DNA of 64,000 bases, from assembly GCA_027943335.1 (NCBI GenBank), contig BSBK01000970.1, positions 1,959,001 to 2,023,000 on the forward strand, read 5' to 3'. The notes below the pieces were generated by a model. The model was not told where the DNA came from and made no database searches. It was given only the letters and a program-made list of their open reading frames with translations. The position numbers were made by a program, and so were the translations under genes. Source of the DNA: Chamaecyparis obtusa (Eukaryota > Streptophyta > Pinopsida > Cupressales > Cupressaceae). This document shows, one piece after another, positions 1-11,400 of this stretch. Every line of letters begins with the position of its first letter. Position 1 is the first letter of the stretch.

Positions 1-1399
1 TAATGATAGTAAAATAAGGAAAATGATCTTTTCAAATCTGAAGTAAAAGGCTAATATAGGAGTTCTACGTTCTGATATGAATCAACAGCTATATTGTTTC
101 AGATATTCTCTTAACGCCTATGTAATTTGGACTTGTTCTGTTTTAGAAATATATGATGTGTCTGATATATATCCTTTAGATCAGGTATGACTTTCGAATG
201 TCTACCCACTATGGGTTTGGCAACTTCAAAATCTTTATTCGTACTTATACTGTCATGAAGCTTTTTCCTGATTTATTCATATGAAATGCATGCCTCCTGA
301 TTGTAGGTGTCTGTTGCCTGATATGTATTTACTAACTGCTATTAGCCGTCTGGATTAGAGTCTCTCGCTATCTATGGATTAGTCACAATGTAATATTCAA
401 TTGCGATATACTCCAGTTCTATATGCTTCCCTCTTCCTCTACGGGTGCTGTGAGGGAGAATGTTCAATGACGACTCATGTATATAAATTGATTTTATATT
501 TGCAGCGTGACTATATGTGGATTGCTCCTTTTTCTTTCTTTTTTTTCCCCCATATTAGTTCTCTTCATAATATAGATTGCTGTCTTAATATTGTGCCGTT
601 TCATGAAGGTAATTATTCTTCTTTTAATTGATATTGTATCAATAGTTAACGTTCGATAATTAATTGTGTTGGTATTAGTTACCTTGCCCAGTCATCACAT
701 ATTTGCTGACGTGTAGATTGGGTGTCTCATATAGGCGCTGAAGTATTATGATACCATTAGATGTTGAATATTTGCCTCATTGTCTACGCTTAGTTGATGC
801 CGTGAATTATCCATGTTGATATTGGCGCTGTCTCCACGTTCAATGGCTTTTGAACGGGACTTGCTAATATCTCTTTCCTTAGTATAAAAAATAGACTTGG
901 ATGAATTGGTGACATAGAAGATTATTCCTAACTAGGCAATGTGATGTTGATATGAATTGTCACTGCTCATAATTTGGCATCTCTTTGGAAACTTATTAGT
1001 ATAATTACAATCTAGTCCCTTTAGAGACTCTTATTGTATTATTTATTTATTCATTATTATCATGCCTCTTTGTTACGGTATTAATTTAAAATCGGTTGTT
1101 TGTTTGACAATTGATAAGTTCTGAATATATTTCTATTATCTCACATTAATGTATCACAATTATATTATTATATTATATTAATTGTGTGCCATTAGATTAA
1201 TGATATATATTATACCATTTCATTATTTTATTATTATTATTATTATTATTATTTATTTTAATATCATTATATTGTAATTATATTATTGGTTATCTATTTA
1301 ATATTATCATCTATTATTTATTAATATTATTTTATTATTATCAAAATTCTATTTGTCCATTAATTTATTTTAATTATTAATTATTAAATCTTATTTAAG
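1..1399. other. AT-rich non-coding sequence upstream of first visible exon
   Basis: No reading frame here looks like protein and I recognise no mobile element. A short TTA/TAT microsatellite lies at about 1225-1260 in a strongly AT-rich stretch (about 1020-1400). It is probably intron or upstream sequence of the gene whose exons follow. Further exons may be hidden here because short plant exons cannot be called reliably by eye. Confidence 0.5.
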
Positions 1400-1525
1400 A
1401 ATGGGGCCATTACAATATAACTCCTGGAGATTTCAACTATCAGATGGGACCAATTTTTTCCCAAAAGTGAAGCTTTATAATGACCAGTTTGCATTATCTG
1501 ATGGGTTATTTAACATCAGGCATAT
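1400..1525 (+). CDS. candidate exon of the giant-intron host gene
   Basis: An acceptor-like site (ATTTAAG) precedes 1400 and a donor-like GTAAAT follows 1525. One frame stays open for 41 codons, starting MGPLQYNSWRF and including FFPKVKLYNDQF and DGLFNIRH. The composition (W, F, Y, N, D mixed) looks like real protein, unlike its surroundings. It would be entered in phase 2 and left in phase 2. The next exon (2043) needs phase 1, so at least one more exon between them, or a different splice site, is required. Function is not recognised. The frame also begins with ATG at 1401, so it could be a first coding exon. Confidence 0.5.
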
Positions 1526-2042
1526 GTAAATCTTGTTTTTTCCACAATTACCTATCTGGAAATACCATACTTACAAATATAACCATGGAAGTTATTTTGT
1601 TTAATTTTGTTTTATCTGTGGCCTTTATACCTTATTAATCTTTTCCTAATTACTAACAATAATATACCTTTTGAAGTTTTTTTAGGCATCTTAACCCATT
1701 AATGTGTTCTCTTAGTTCTAGGATATGAGAGATATGGGTTTCACTCCCCAATGAAGGAGGCTATCAACCCCTTAGAGCATGAATGTTGATTGTGGATCCC
1801 TACTAGGACATGCCATCATAGTCCTTTGTTGGCTCAGTGTGCACCCAGGAAGCCTCTTTTTTAAAGTGCTGCTTGGATCTGCTCAGCTACTTTTTTCTCC
1901 AATGGACACCCTTTTCCTCTTTTTTCACAATGATCATTTGGGATCAACCTTCCTCCACTGTTGAAGATCTGGTTTACTAGGAAGGATGGTCAAATATGAC
2001 AAAGTTGGTTGCAACCGCCACTTTTGCATGATTTCTAACTAG

Positions 2043-2158
2043 ATGATGGTGTTGAAGTTGAAGAGACTTATATCTATGATAATTTTGTTGACGGCTGTGC
2101 TCTGAACTTATTTTTCCAGGATTGTGGAATTCCATACATATGTATTCCATCTGGCCAG
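2043..2158 (+). CDS. exon of an unrecognised plant gene
   Basis: The acceptor is CTAACTAG just before 2043 and the donor is CAG/GTACAT after 2158. The frame is closed immediately upstream by an in-frame TAA, then open for 38 codons. It contains an acidic run (DDGVEVEE) followed by TYIYDNFVDGCALNLFF and CGIPYICIPSGQ. It enters in phase 1 and leaves in phase 0, which fits the next exon at 2637 exactly. The segment reads as a folded globular domain. I do not recognise the family. Neighbouring exons on the same strand at 2637, 21438, 21965 and 54818 continue it. Confidence 0.65.
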
Positions 2159-2636
2159 GTACATCTATACCCATTTCGATGTATTCTACCTCTAAATGTT
2201 TCTGTGCAGGTTACATTTGTGTCTGTCCATATTTTATTAAACAAGTTACCTTGTCATGAAAAATTCTACTTAGGTTGAGATAGTGCACCAATTGTTCCCC
2301 AACTTGGCCCCCTTTTTTCTTTTCTCTTGGTCTTGGGAGCTTGGTTTAAATGTGCCTAAAACATATCTGGGTATAACAGACAATGAAATTCTGAAGGAAA
2401 ATAAAAGAAAGAAATAAATGAAAAATGTCTTTGCATTTCCATGAGTTGATTGTTATCTTGTTTGCAAATGCCTTTTTCTAATGTTCAACTAGGAAGTCCT
2501 TATTAGACCATAGAAATAAAAGACAAACTATCTTGAAACATCACTGTTTAGATTGATATTCTTATCAAATTATTTTTGCTTGCACATCATTTTTTCTCTG
2601 TTTTCTATTATTTTTCATGTGCATTTTGCATTGCAG

Positions 2637-2691
2637 GTGACATTGTTTTCAGGATTTGTCAGCTATAAGATGGTTCGTGAAGCTTATGAAT
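2637..2691 (+). CDS. short exon of the same gene
   Basis: A pyrimidine-rich tract and TTGCAG precede the exon, and a strong donor GTAAGT follows at 2692. The 55-nt exon reads VTLFSGFVSYKMVREAYE and then one extra base, so it is phase 0 in and phase 1 out. It joins in frame to the exon ending at 2158 (…IPSGQ then VTLF…). The intron that starts at 2692 has no convincing acceptor before 21437, giving an intron of about 18.7 kb filled with mobile elements. The splice sites are good; the function is unknown. Confidence 0.65.
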
Positions 2692-2964
2692 GTAAGTTTT
2701 TCTTAAAGTTGTGTTCTTTGTATATTTTTGTTTCTTTTATCAACATTTTATTAGTGTTTCTTTATTATTGAAAACTTTAGTTAACTTTCTTTCTCACATT
2801 TAGGTTTTCTGCATATATCCAATGGGATTAATACTGTGAATAAAATATTCTATATGAACTTTGGGTCAATGTTAAAAACCTCCTTGCTGGAGATAGTTGA
2901 TATTCTCTTTAATTCTTTTATTTTTAATATATTGAATATCGTTTACAAATATTCTGCTCATAGG

Positions 2965-3771
2965 TGTTAAATTTGATCAGATTTATATGATGGTATTTTT
3001 TAATTTATTTACTGTTATGCAGATGTGAACATATAATCAATAATGATCAAACCCTACAAAGTTCGATGATCTTGAAGGATCGCTGCTTTCAATCCACAAA
3101 GATATATTTAACAATATCGATCTGCTGGGAATTAATATCAATATGCTGTGAATCAATATCGATCTTCTGTTGCTCTATATCGATGAGACAAGTTAATCGA
3201 ATGCTGTATACTTATATTGCTCTGCACTTAATGATTTCTGTACATTTGCAAAGTATGGGAATGGCGGCCTCATATATATATGAGTGCAAAGAGTTGTGTC
3301 TCACGTAGAGGCATGGCTCTACGTGAAACTACATGTTTCACGTAGAGACATGTCTCTACGTGAGACATGTCTTTTTATTAACAAACGCTGTTTGATGACT
3401 AACAAGTCTTTAACGATATCATTAACAATTACATGATTGATATATCTGCTGTGATGCTCATAATTTTATATCGATATAAATTATCGATACACTCAGCAAT
3501 AATATGATTATTAATCATTGCAATATAATCGATCTTATATATATATTTAATAATATGACTATTATGAAATATATATACATGATCGGTGATTATTAAGTCA
3601 CTGATTATTAATCATGCACAATAGAGATTAATTATGATAACCATAATCATAGCAGATAATCAGATCAATATACGGTAAAGGATAGAGATCAAATGTTCAA
3701 GGTCAATAGGCCACTTATACAATTGATTACATCGGTTAGAGTAATCCGACCGAAGCTACATATCTCTAACA
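2965..3771 (-). repeat. Copia-1 LTR (3' LTR, left on + strand)
   Basis: About 807 bp, starting TGTTAAATTT and ending CTCTAACA, consistent with TG…CA termini. It matches the sequence from 8309 over the portion that survives there (to 8498) and then the inverted piece at 12871-12920. A four-fold palindromic motif lies at 3299-3365. Confidence 0.85.
3299..3365. repeat. double hairpin of four ACGTGA/TCACGT repeats in the LTR
   Basis: A 10-bp motif, CTCTACGTGA or its reverse complement, occurs four times in alternating orientation at 3299-3310, 3317-3326, 3338-3347 and 3354-3365. Each adjacent pair can form a hairpin, and the whole block can form a larger one. The core contains ACGTG, the core of plant bZIP/ABRE-type sites (known). 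A role in LTR promoter control is only inference. Confidence 0.75.
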
Positions 3772-3795
3772 TTCCCTCTTAGCTAGGGAGGAGTA
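3772..3795 (-). other. polypurine tract of Copia-1
   Basis: On the minus strand the bases directly before the 3' LTR are purine-rich (AGGGAGG…AAGAGGGAA), as expected for the plus-strand primer of an LTR retrotransposon. Confidence 0.6.
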
Positions 3796-3859
3796 TTTCT
3801 ATCCATAATGTAAACACAATAGATCCATTTATTGTGAGAGAGAAAGATATCACCTCACC

Positions 3860-4110
3860 GTGATATTAGGAGTAATGGCATGTCCACGAATATCAAGTCA
3901 CATAATATTCACCATAACTCACAATGTAATATCCATCACTATGGTATGTGCACAGGAATCAAGTCACATGATACCTACCATAAGGATATCTGTTCATGGC
4001 ATATCCACGGATATTAAGTCACATAATATCCACCATGAATATCTCAGTAATGTCATTCATCATGGCTTATCCATAGATATCAAGTCTCATTATATCCACC
4101 AATCAATTGA
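3860..4110 (-). repeat. degenerate tandem array between RNase H and the polypurine tract
   Basis: Units of about 55-66 bp contain ATATCAAGTCACAT, GATATC and CCACCAT-type motifs. AAGTC occurs at 3895, 3961, 4016 and 4082. On the element's own strand the motif is GACTTGATATC, also the core of the array in the Copia at 22824-32806 (25360-25970). The array lies in the 3' non-coding part of the element, next to the 3' LTR. Confidence 0.7.
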
Positions 4111-4389
4111 TATTACTTAAGAGATAAATTGATTATTGTAAGATCGTCACCTTACAATAATAACCAATAATACAAGTGCTCATCATTGAAGGATTGTCAC
4201 CTCTCAACGATGTTCACAGAGGCCCATGAAGTCATGAAGTCACACACATGACGATAAAAGAGTTATACATTAAACATCTTTAGAGTATATTAGTACAACA
4301 AATTAACATTGCTGAGACTCAATCTCAGATAAGGTTACATTTTCTACCATACCAAGCTTACCTCGAAAGTATTCAACCTTTGTCTTGGA

Positions 4390-4967
4390 GAGAGGCTTGG
4401 TGAGCATGTCTACCGTTTTTTCACTTGTACTAAATATATTTACTGGATAATATTTCTCTCTACCATGTCTTTAACACAATGGTAGGGAATTTCTATATGC
4501 TTTGATCTGTCATGGAACATAGGATTCATTGAAATTTTTATGCAACTTCGGTTGTCACAGTGAATGATAGTAGGATCCAAGGATTGTCTAAACAATCATA
4601 CAAGAAGTTTCCTTAACCATACAGCTTCTCGAGCTCCCATGGATGCTGCAATGTACTCGGCTTCTGTGGAACTTTGTGTAACTGAGGATTGCTTCCTACT
4701 AAACTAGGATATCATAGCTGATCCTAAGCTAAAACAACATCCTGATGTGCTTTCCCGATCCACTACACTTTTAGCCCAATTTGAGTCAGTATATCCATGC
4801 AGATTTAGATTTACATTATTATATTTAAAATCGTATCCAATTGTGCCACACAGGTACCATAGAATGTGTTTTGCTCCAACTAGATGTAACTGTCTTGGTT
4901 CACACATGAACTGACTAAGTGTATTTACTGCATAGCAAATGCTAGGTCTAGTGTTGACCAAGTACAT
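4390..4967 (-). pseudogene. Copia-1 RNase H domain, broken
   Basis: The minus-strand frame 4967-4704 reads a typical Copia RNase H region: MYLVNTRPSICYAVNTLSQF, then HLVGAKHILWYL, then GYTDSNWA (first catalytic Asp region) and STSG. After a stop near 4704 the frame continues with TEAEYIAAS and later HIEIPYHC-type sequence down to about 4390. Several stops interrupt it. In an active element this domain degrades the RNA template during reverse transcription. It follows the RT fragment directly, as usual in Copia pol. Confidence 0.85.
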
Positions 4968-6111
4968 CTAGGATCCAATAATCTGCCGATAGAGAGTAGG
5001 ATTTGCAAAGTCCGAGTTTGCTGCAACTTCTTTTAACTTATGTAAGTTTGTTTCCATGGGAGTAGTCATGGGTTTACAATCCATCATTCTAAACCTTTTC
5101 AGAATGTCAATAGTGTACTTTCGTTGATTTAGAGTGATCCCACCAGTCTGTTGCCATACTTCTAATCCAAGGAAATAGTGTAAAGGACCTAGATCTTTAA
5201 TGTCAAACTCAGATGCAAGATCTTGTTTACATTTAGTAATGAGATGATCTTCTCCTATAATCAATAAGTCATCAACATAAAGAATGAGAATCAACATTTC
5301 ACCATTAAGTACCTTGAAGTATAGATTTAGATCTGCATCATTCTTGGAGAAACCCAAGCCTAAGAGGCAATGATCTATCCTCTCATACCACGCGCGAGGA
5401 GCCTGTTTAAGACCATATAGTGCCTTCTTCAATTTGCAAACATGAGAATCATTTCCATGTATTACAAATCCTTCAAGTTGCTCTAGGTACACTTCCTCTT
5501 CTATTATGCCATTAAGATAAGAAGTCTTTACATCCATTTGGTGAATCTTCCATCCGTTTGATGCAACAATAGCAATCATAGTCCTGAGAGGTATATTGAG
5601 CAACTGGAGTGAATGTTTCCTCATAATCAATGCCTTCCTTTTGAGAAAATCCTCTGGCAACAAATCTTACTTTATATTTTTCAATACTGCCATTTGCAAC
5701 ATGTTTGATTTTGAAGAGCCATCTAGATGAAACCACTGATTTATCCTTTGGTCTAGGAACAATGCCCCAAACATTATTCTTAAGAATAGATTGATATTCT
5801 TCTGTCATAGCATCTTTCCAAAATTGGAGTTTGAAGGCTTCCTCAACGCTAGAAGGTTCTAACTTGATGATTTCACTCATTAAGACAACATCACTGAAGT
5901 ATCTCTGAGGTCTTTTGCTTTCCCTAAAGGTTACTTTAGGTGCTGCAAAAATTTCAGCTTCCTGAATCATTTTTCTTGCCCATAGAGGTCTTTTCCGGTT
6001 CACAGTAACGTCTCTACGCCCATCAACAGGGTCCATAGGTTCATTTGGATTAACATCTTCCATAAGTTCATGGGTCTCCCTCTGAATCTTAGAAGCATGA
6101 TCCTCTTCCAT
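4968..6111 (-). pseudogene. Copia-1 reverse transcriptase (RVT_2), frameshifted
   Basis: Two overlapping minus-strand frames carry the RT. Frame 6111-5512 has the N-terminal part (WKDAMTEEYQSIL, NVWGIVPRP, SSRWLFKIKH, ARGFSQKEGIDYEETF). Frame 5663-4968 has the core: DVKTSYLNG, CKLKKALYGLKQAPRAWY and the catalytic YVDD at residues 129-132 of that frame, then GPLHYFLGLE. The switch between frames near 5590 shows a frameshift. The active site is preserved, but the polyprotein is not continuous. This is the Copia-class RT, used to copy the element's RNA into cDNA. Confidence 0.9.
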
Positions 6112-6266
6112 ATTTTGAGGAGACTATTGATCTTCAATGTTTATCTCATGAATGTTTTTGGATCTTTTGAATGCAACATCTTTTTCAAAGATTACATCCC
6201 TGCTTAGCTCAATTAATTTTTGTCCAGGAATATAAATCCTACAAGCTTTAGTTGTTTCATTGTAGC

Positions 6267-7072
6267 TTACAAAATTCCCTTTTTGCTTGAGGGTTCTAGT
6301 TTAGATCTCTTTTCTTTGGGTATGTGAATGTAAACAAGACAACCAAAGATTCTCAAGTGGCCTATATCAGGTTTTATCCTTGTAAAATGCTTCTTCAGGA
6401 GTTTTGTTATCCAAAAGGGAGTGAGGACATCTGTTTTGAATATAGACAACAATACTAGAGGCTTCAGCCCAAAAGGAGGTATGAAGGTTTTGGTCATGTA
6501 TCATGGCTTTGGCTACTTCTACAATTGTCCTATTTTTCTTTTCTACCACCCCATTTTGTTGAGGGTTATAAAGAATACTAAACTCCCTCTTAATCCCAAC
6601 ATTATTACAAAAGATTTGAAGTTATCAGAGGTATATTCTCCTCCATTATTTGATCTTAAGGTTTTGATTATTTTCCCAGAAATATTTTCTACTTCACTAG
6701 ACTCTTTACATTTCAAAAAATATATCCAAGTTTTGCTAGAGTAATCATCTACAAAAATAACATAGTACAAGAATCCTCCTAAAGATGTTACTATCATAGG
6801 TCCACATAAATCTGAGTGAATAAGTTTCAATACATGTTTAGATCTACATTCACTATTATGGAAGGTGCCTTTAGTGTTCTTTCTCAAGGCACATCCTTTG
6901 CAAGTTCCTTCATGTTCTTGTTTAAGTTTAGGTAAACTGTCACCATTTTCTTTATTGAAGTTAAAACACAAAAATGGAGATGCCCAAATCTTCTATGCCA
7001 AATCTCACATGTATTTGAAGATTCGTGAATTAAGGCTTGAGAAGGAGAAGTGCAAAGTTTATTAACATCCAT
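6267..7072 (-). pseudogene. Copia-1 GAG-pre-integrase and integrase, broken
   Basis: Minus-strand pieces follow each other in the expected order. Frame 7072-6884 has WHRRFGHLHF, the HH part of the pre-integrase zinc finger. Frame 6971-6543 has CKGCALRKNTKG (CC part), HSDLCGP (first catalytic Asp), FVDDYS (second) and RSNNGGEY. Frame 6549-6367 has VEKKNRTIVEVAKAM (catalytic Glu region) and FWAEASS. Frame 6497-6267 has the C-terminal RIFGCLVYIHIP motif. The pieces are in different frames, so no functional integrase can be made. Confidence 0.87.
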
Positions 7073-7470
7073 GTCGAACTCCTATGGTGTGAGCTTTCTT
7101 GATATTTGAATTCTTGGGCCATGCTAGAACTTTACCATCCACGAAGGTAATTTGGTATCTTTTGTCTTGAAGGGCTGATATAGAGACTAAGTTTCGCTTG
7201 ATTCCTGGTACCAATAATACATCTGTTAATTGAAGGGAAATGTCTGATTTTAAGTGTATAGTGCAAGTTCTGATTCCTTTCATAGGATAGTTAGAATCAT
7301 CTCCAATAGTAACTTCCTCATCTGAATTTTCCACCAGGCATGATGCCTCACTATCAATTACCCAAGTGTTAAGGCTGGTTGACACATGACTCGACAGGGC
7401 TGAATAAAATACAAGTCTTTTTGACCCTGCCTTACTAACTTCAGCAATGGAGGCTTGAGGTTTAGGCTTG
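7073..7470 (-). pseudogene. Copia-1 protease region
   Basis: The minus-strand frame includes WVIDSEAS at the position of the aspartic protease motif DSGAS, so the key Gly is replaced by Glu. After it come TCTIHLKSDISLQLTDVLLVPG and NLVSISAL, typical of Copia proteases. The domain is fused downstream of the gag zinc knuckle as in intact Copia polyproteins. The altered active-site motif suggests it is inactive. Confidence 0.8.
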
Positions 7471-8211
7471 TCTGGACACTTCATTGCATAGTGATCATTT
7501 TTGTCACATTTGAAACATTGTAATTTATACATGTCCCTCCTTTTCTTGAATGAGTATTTTCCATTTGAATCTTTGTCTTTCTTCCTTTTGAGTTTCCTCT
7601 TTTACCTTTCATGTGAGAGTGAGAATTTAGAACTTGTATATCCTCATTTGCGGAGTTTTGACCAATCCCTCTTGTGACTAATCTTGACTCTTCTTGAACG
7701 CAATCAGTTTTTAGACAATCAAACTTAGGAAGTTTAGATAGGGCACTTATCCCTTGAATGAATGTTTCCCAAGATGTTGGGAGTCCATTAAGAGCCAACA
7801 TGGTTAACTCCTTGCTATCCATTGTGTGACCAATGGTGGATAGTTGATCTCTTAATTCTGTTATCCTCATGAAGTAAAATGTGATGGGTTCTCCTTTGTC
7901 CATTTTCACGCAGAGTTGTTGATTAAGTGCAAGAGCCTTGCTTGTGTAATTTATTTCATACATGCTCTCTAAAGTTGTGGACATGTGATAGGCTGTATCC
8001 AATTTGGAGATAATTGGAACTATGTGATCTTGGCTTTATTGTTGTTTTTTGTCTATAGAAGTTTCTCACTGTCTTCATCAGGTATAGGTATTGCCTTTTC
8101 CACGAATGTATCTAAATCACGTTCTCTTAGGGCAAGCATGATCCTGAATTTCCAAGATACAAAATTTGAAGCCCCTTTAAGTCAGTCCTCAAATCTAACA
8201 CCATTCGCCAT
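7471..8211 (-). pseudogene. Copia-1 gag, with stops and frameshift
   Basis: The likely start is the ATG at 8211 (MANGVRFED). Stops occur after FED and after KLL. A long frame, 8002-7481, carries the conserved gag core: ALNQQLCVKMDKGEPITFYFMR, ELRDQLSTIG, KELTMLALNGLPTSWETFIQ. A CCHC zinc knuckle follows in the next frame (CFKCDKNDHYAMKC). This is the UBN2 / Retrotran_gag type that packages element RNA. It is clearly related to the intact gag at 23831-24703. Confidence 0.87.
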
Positions 8212-8298
8212 TTTGCTGAATATAAGGATTTCTAGAAAATTGAATGGCAGTTAGACGATCTCTGCTTTTAAATCTAACCGGATCTTCCTTAAGCTAGC

Positions 8299-8308
8299 TT
8301 TAATACCA
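8299..8308 (-). other. primer-binding site of Copia-1
   Basis: The reverse complement reads TGGTATTAAA, directly next to the LTR. It resembles the plant initiator tRNA-Met primer site TGGTATCAGAGC with a few changes. Confidence 0.65.
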
Positions 8309-8498
8309 TGTTAAATTTGATTAGATTTATATGATGGTATTTTTTAATTTATTTACTATTATGCAAATGTGAATATATAATCAATAATGATCAAACCCTA
8401 CATAGTTCAATGATCTTGAAGGATTGTTGTTTTCAATCCACAAAGATATATTTAACAATATCGATTTGCTAAGAATTAATATCGATATGCTGTGAATC
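8309..8498 (-). repeat. Copia-1 5' LTR, truncated by hAT insertion
   Basis: It matches 2965-3155 closely (TGTTAAATTTGAT … ATGCTGTGAATC) and stops at 8498, where hAT-A begins. The rest of the LTR is not adjacent; about 50 bp of it lies inverted at 12871-12920. Confidence 0.85.
8491..8498 (+). repeat. target duplication 1, copy at hAT-A left end
   Basis: The 8 bp TGTGAATC lie directly left of hAT-A. The exact reverse complement, GATTCACA, lies left of hAT-B at 12913-12920. hAT elements make 8-bp duplications. Confidence 0.85.
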
Positions 8499-11400
8499 AT
8501 AGCTACAAGATTGGACTCACCTCGGACTCGGGAAGCTGGATTCGGGCTCGGAATCAGACTCGGCGCCCGGATTTGGCAAATTGAAAAACCCAAGAAATTC
8601 AAAGATTTTTAAGGATTTAAAACTTTTTTCATACATTATTTAGTCAATTAACATCAAAGACACAATAATTGAGATAAATAGAAGCTACTTTGCACACATA
8701 CACAAGTTTACATTGATCACATAAGTATAAATGCAACTTTCTGAAGGAAATAAGTTAATTGTTAAACTAGTTACTAAATAACACATTAGAAATCTGAAAT
8801 ATAAATAGTGTCACTATCAAAAATCTACAATATTCATGGAATATAAAATCCATGGAATCAAAAGTTCAAAACATATATCAAAATAAAAGCTAGAGCCTAG
8901 AAGATTAAGGTTCTATGTCTTCCTGCGTGTACGCCTAAGATAGGTCATGAAAGATTCTGCAGCCATCCTTCTGTCTCTGTGTTTGAGGCTCAACCTCAAT
9001 GGCATCCTCATCATCCTCATCCTCATCCTCATAATCCTCATCATCCTCAGATCCCTCACTCTCAGCCTCAGGGTCCCTCCCCCTGTGCCATTGCTATTGC
9101 CTCTTCCTCTCGATCCACTTGATCAACCCATTCCAAGTCTTCATCACTAAAGACAGGATCATCAATCTCAGTGTTCCACTCTGCTATTGGATCAACCTCC
9201 TCTAAAATGATAGATGTGTTGGTGCCCAAGATCTGTCTATGACGAAGGCAAAGGTTATAATGCACAAACACAAGATCATTCATCCTTTTCACTGCCAACT
9301 TATTGCGCTTCTTCGAGTGTATATGATCAAACATACTCCAATTGCGTTCACATCCTGAAGCACTACATCGCTGGTTCAAGATATGAATTGCAATCCTCTG
9401 TAAATTGGTACTGTACTATCAAACATCTCCCACCATGCATCTGAAACAAGAGATTTTAAAAATCAATTCTATAACTTTGACTTTATCAATGTAAAATGGT
9501 AATAGAATTAGAAATTAGAATTTAGATTTTAGAATCATAGATTTTTACTTGGCATTAGTAGCGTTCAATTTTTCTTGCATAAGTCTCCTTGTGAAGTCTT
9601 ATACATTTCTATCTCACAGACTACCTGTGTTCCAATTGATTCATCAAGTGACATTCTTTCTACAACATCATAGAGCCCACTCCACACCTCATCATCAACC
9701 TTCAAACCTAGGTTGAACTGGAATGCTGGATTAAGGAAGTGGGCAACTGCATTTATAGGCCTGTGAAGTAGATTGTGCCATCGTCGATCAATGACAGCCC
9801 ATATGAGACCATATTTACCCTGATTCCCTGCATAAAATTTTCTAATGGCCTCTTTCACCCTATCCATGCCCTCATAAATATATCCCATTGCGAGCTTCTC
9901 TCCATCAACAATTCGTAGGAGGACAACAAGAGGCTCTATGAACTGCAATCATTGTGAAAGTAGAAAGTTAGAAACATTAAGCTTTAAGTTTTACTTTAAA
10001 AAATGAACAATTAACATAAACAAGTGAACAAAAATGATGAGATGAAATGGAAATGAGGACAAAAAGGAAAATTTCCTCCACAATCTCCTTGGCCGATTGG
10101 CAAAAGCCACTCTCATAAAAAATTTGATCAGTCGTCTCACTTCCTGTCTTTGCATATGATGATGTAGTCCACTCCTCACTTACAAACATGCATTTCAAAG
10201 CGGTCTTAGAATTAAGCAAAGATTGCAACGTGAGAAAATTTGTTGCAAATTGGGTGACCCCTAGAGGAGACAACTCTTTTTTATTTGTGAACTTCCTCAT
10301 AAGGTAGAGGACCCAAGTATGATTATATATGAATTTACAAATATTCCTTCCTTGCTCTACACATTTTTATCCAAGTTTGCCAAGACCCTCCAACATGAGG
10401 TTAATGCAATGAGCAAAACTAGCAGTCCAAAACAAGTGGCGACGCCTCTCCATACGAAGTTTACTTGCAACAACATAATTTTCTGCATTATCCATGACTA
10501 TTTGCATCGCATTCTCCTCAACCACCTCCTTCAACACTTCCTCAATTACCTCACAAAGATACTCTAACATTTTTTGTTTTCCCTGAAGCATCAATTGATT
10601 TCAAAAACACTGTGGCACCTGAGGGAAAAAAAATAATTTAGTGCAATCATAATTTAAAAAATTGATCACTAAATCAATAGTTTACTACTAGTAAGTAGTA
10701 ACACTAAGTACAAGTTCTACAATTACTTGATGTGGAGACAAGAAAATTAAGCAGTGTTCTATTATTTCTGTCGGTCCAACCATTAGTCATGATTGTGCAA
10801 CCCTTCCTCCATACCTCACGCTGCTCCTTAATTGCAACTTTTACATCACCCACCTTTTGGGTCAAAATAGGACCTTTTAGCTCCTTATCATTAGGGGCTT
10901 TGAAACTCGTACCACAAACAGTAACATCTATCGCAATTTGCCAATAAGGAGACCTAAAACAAATTAAATAAACACAATAAGTATACTATTAAGTTTTATT
11001 TTCAACTTTAAAAATTAATATAATGAATGTGGCATATTCTTGAGTCTTAAAAGCAAGAAAAATAAGACATTAGAAATTAAAAAAAATAACAAGTACCTTG
11101 CTGTACTAAATGGAATGTTACAGAAAAACAAATCTCCAAGTGCCATTTTCACAGCCTCATGCTTCTTTCTTAATTCTTTTTTCTCTTCATGGGCCTCTAG
11201 ATGAGCTTGCATTTCATGTACAACCTCCAAAGTTGCTTTTTGGCATGGTCTAGCATCATGCCCTGATACATGTGCAAGGTGATATTTCAATATGTTAATA
11301 CCTCCCCCATTATATTTAACATGACAATTCCAACATGTAACTACTCTTTGTTTTGAGCCCGGGATGACATGTTTCCAAGCCTTATCCCTTGCTACATGAA

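Larger units (their letters stand above)
2965..8498 (-). mobile_element. degenerate Copia LTR retrotransposon (Copia-1)
   Basis: The element is read on the minus strand. The two LTRs both begin TGTTAAATTTGAT on the + strand (2965 and 8309). A PBS-like site abuts the inner side of the right LTR, and a polypurine tract abuts the left LTR. Between them, right to left, lie gag, protease, integrase, reverse transcriptase and RNase H in the Copia order (integrase before RT). Every domain carries stops or frameshifts. The right (5') LTR is cut at 8498 by the hAT-A insertion. Its next portion is found, inverted, at about 12871-12920. It is dead and old. Confidence 0.9.

Noticed and set aside
401..631. 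76-residue open frame
   Set aside because: Hydrophobic, low-complexity composition, no exon signals or homology pattern; expected by chance in AT-rich DNA.
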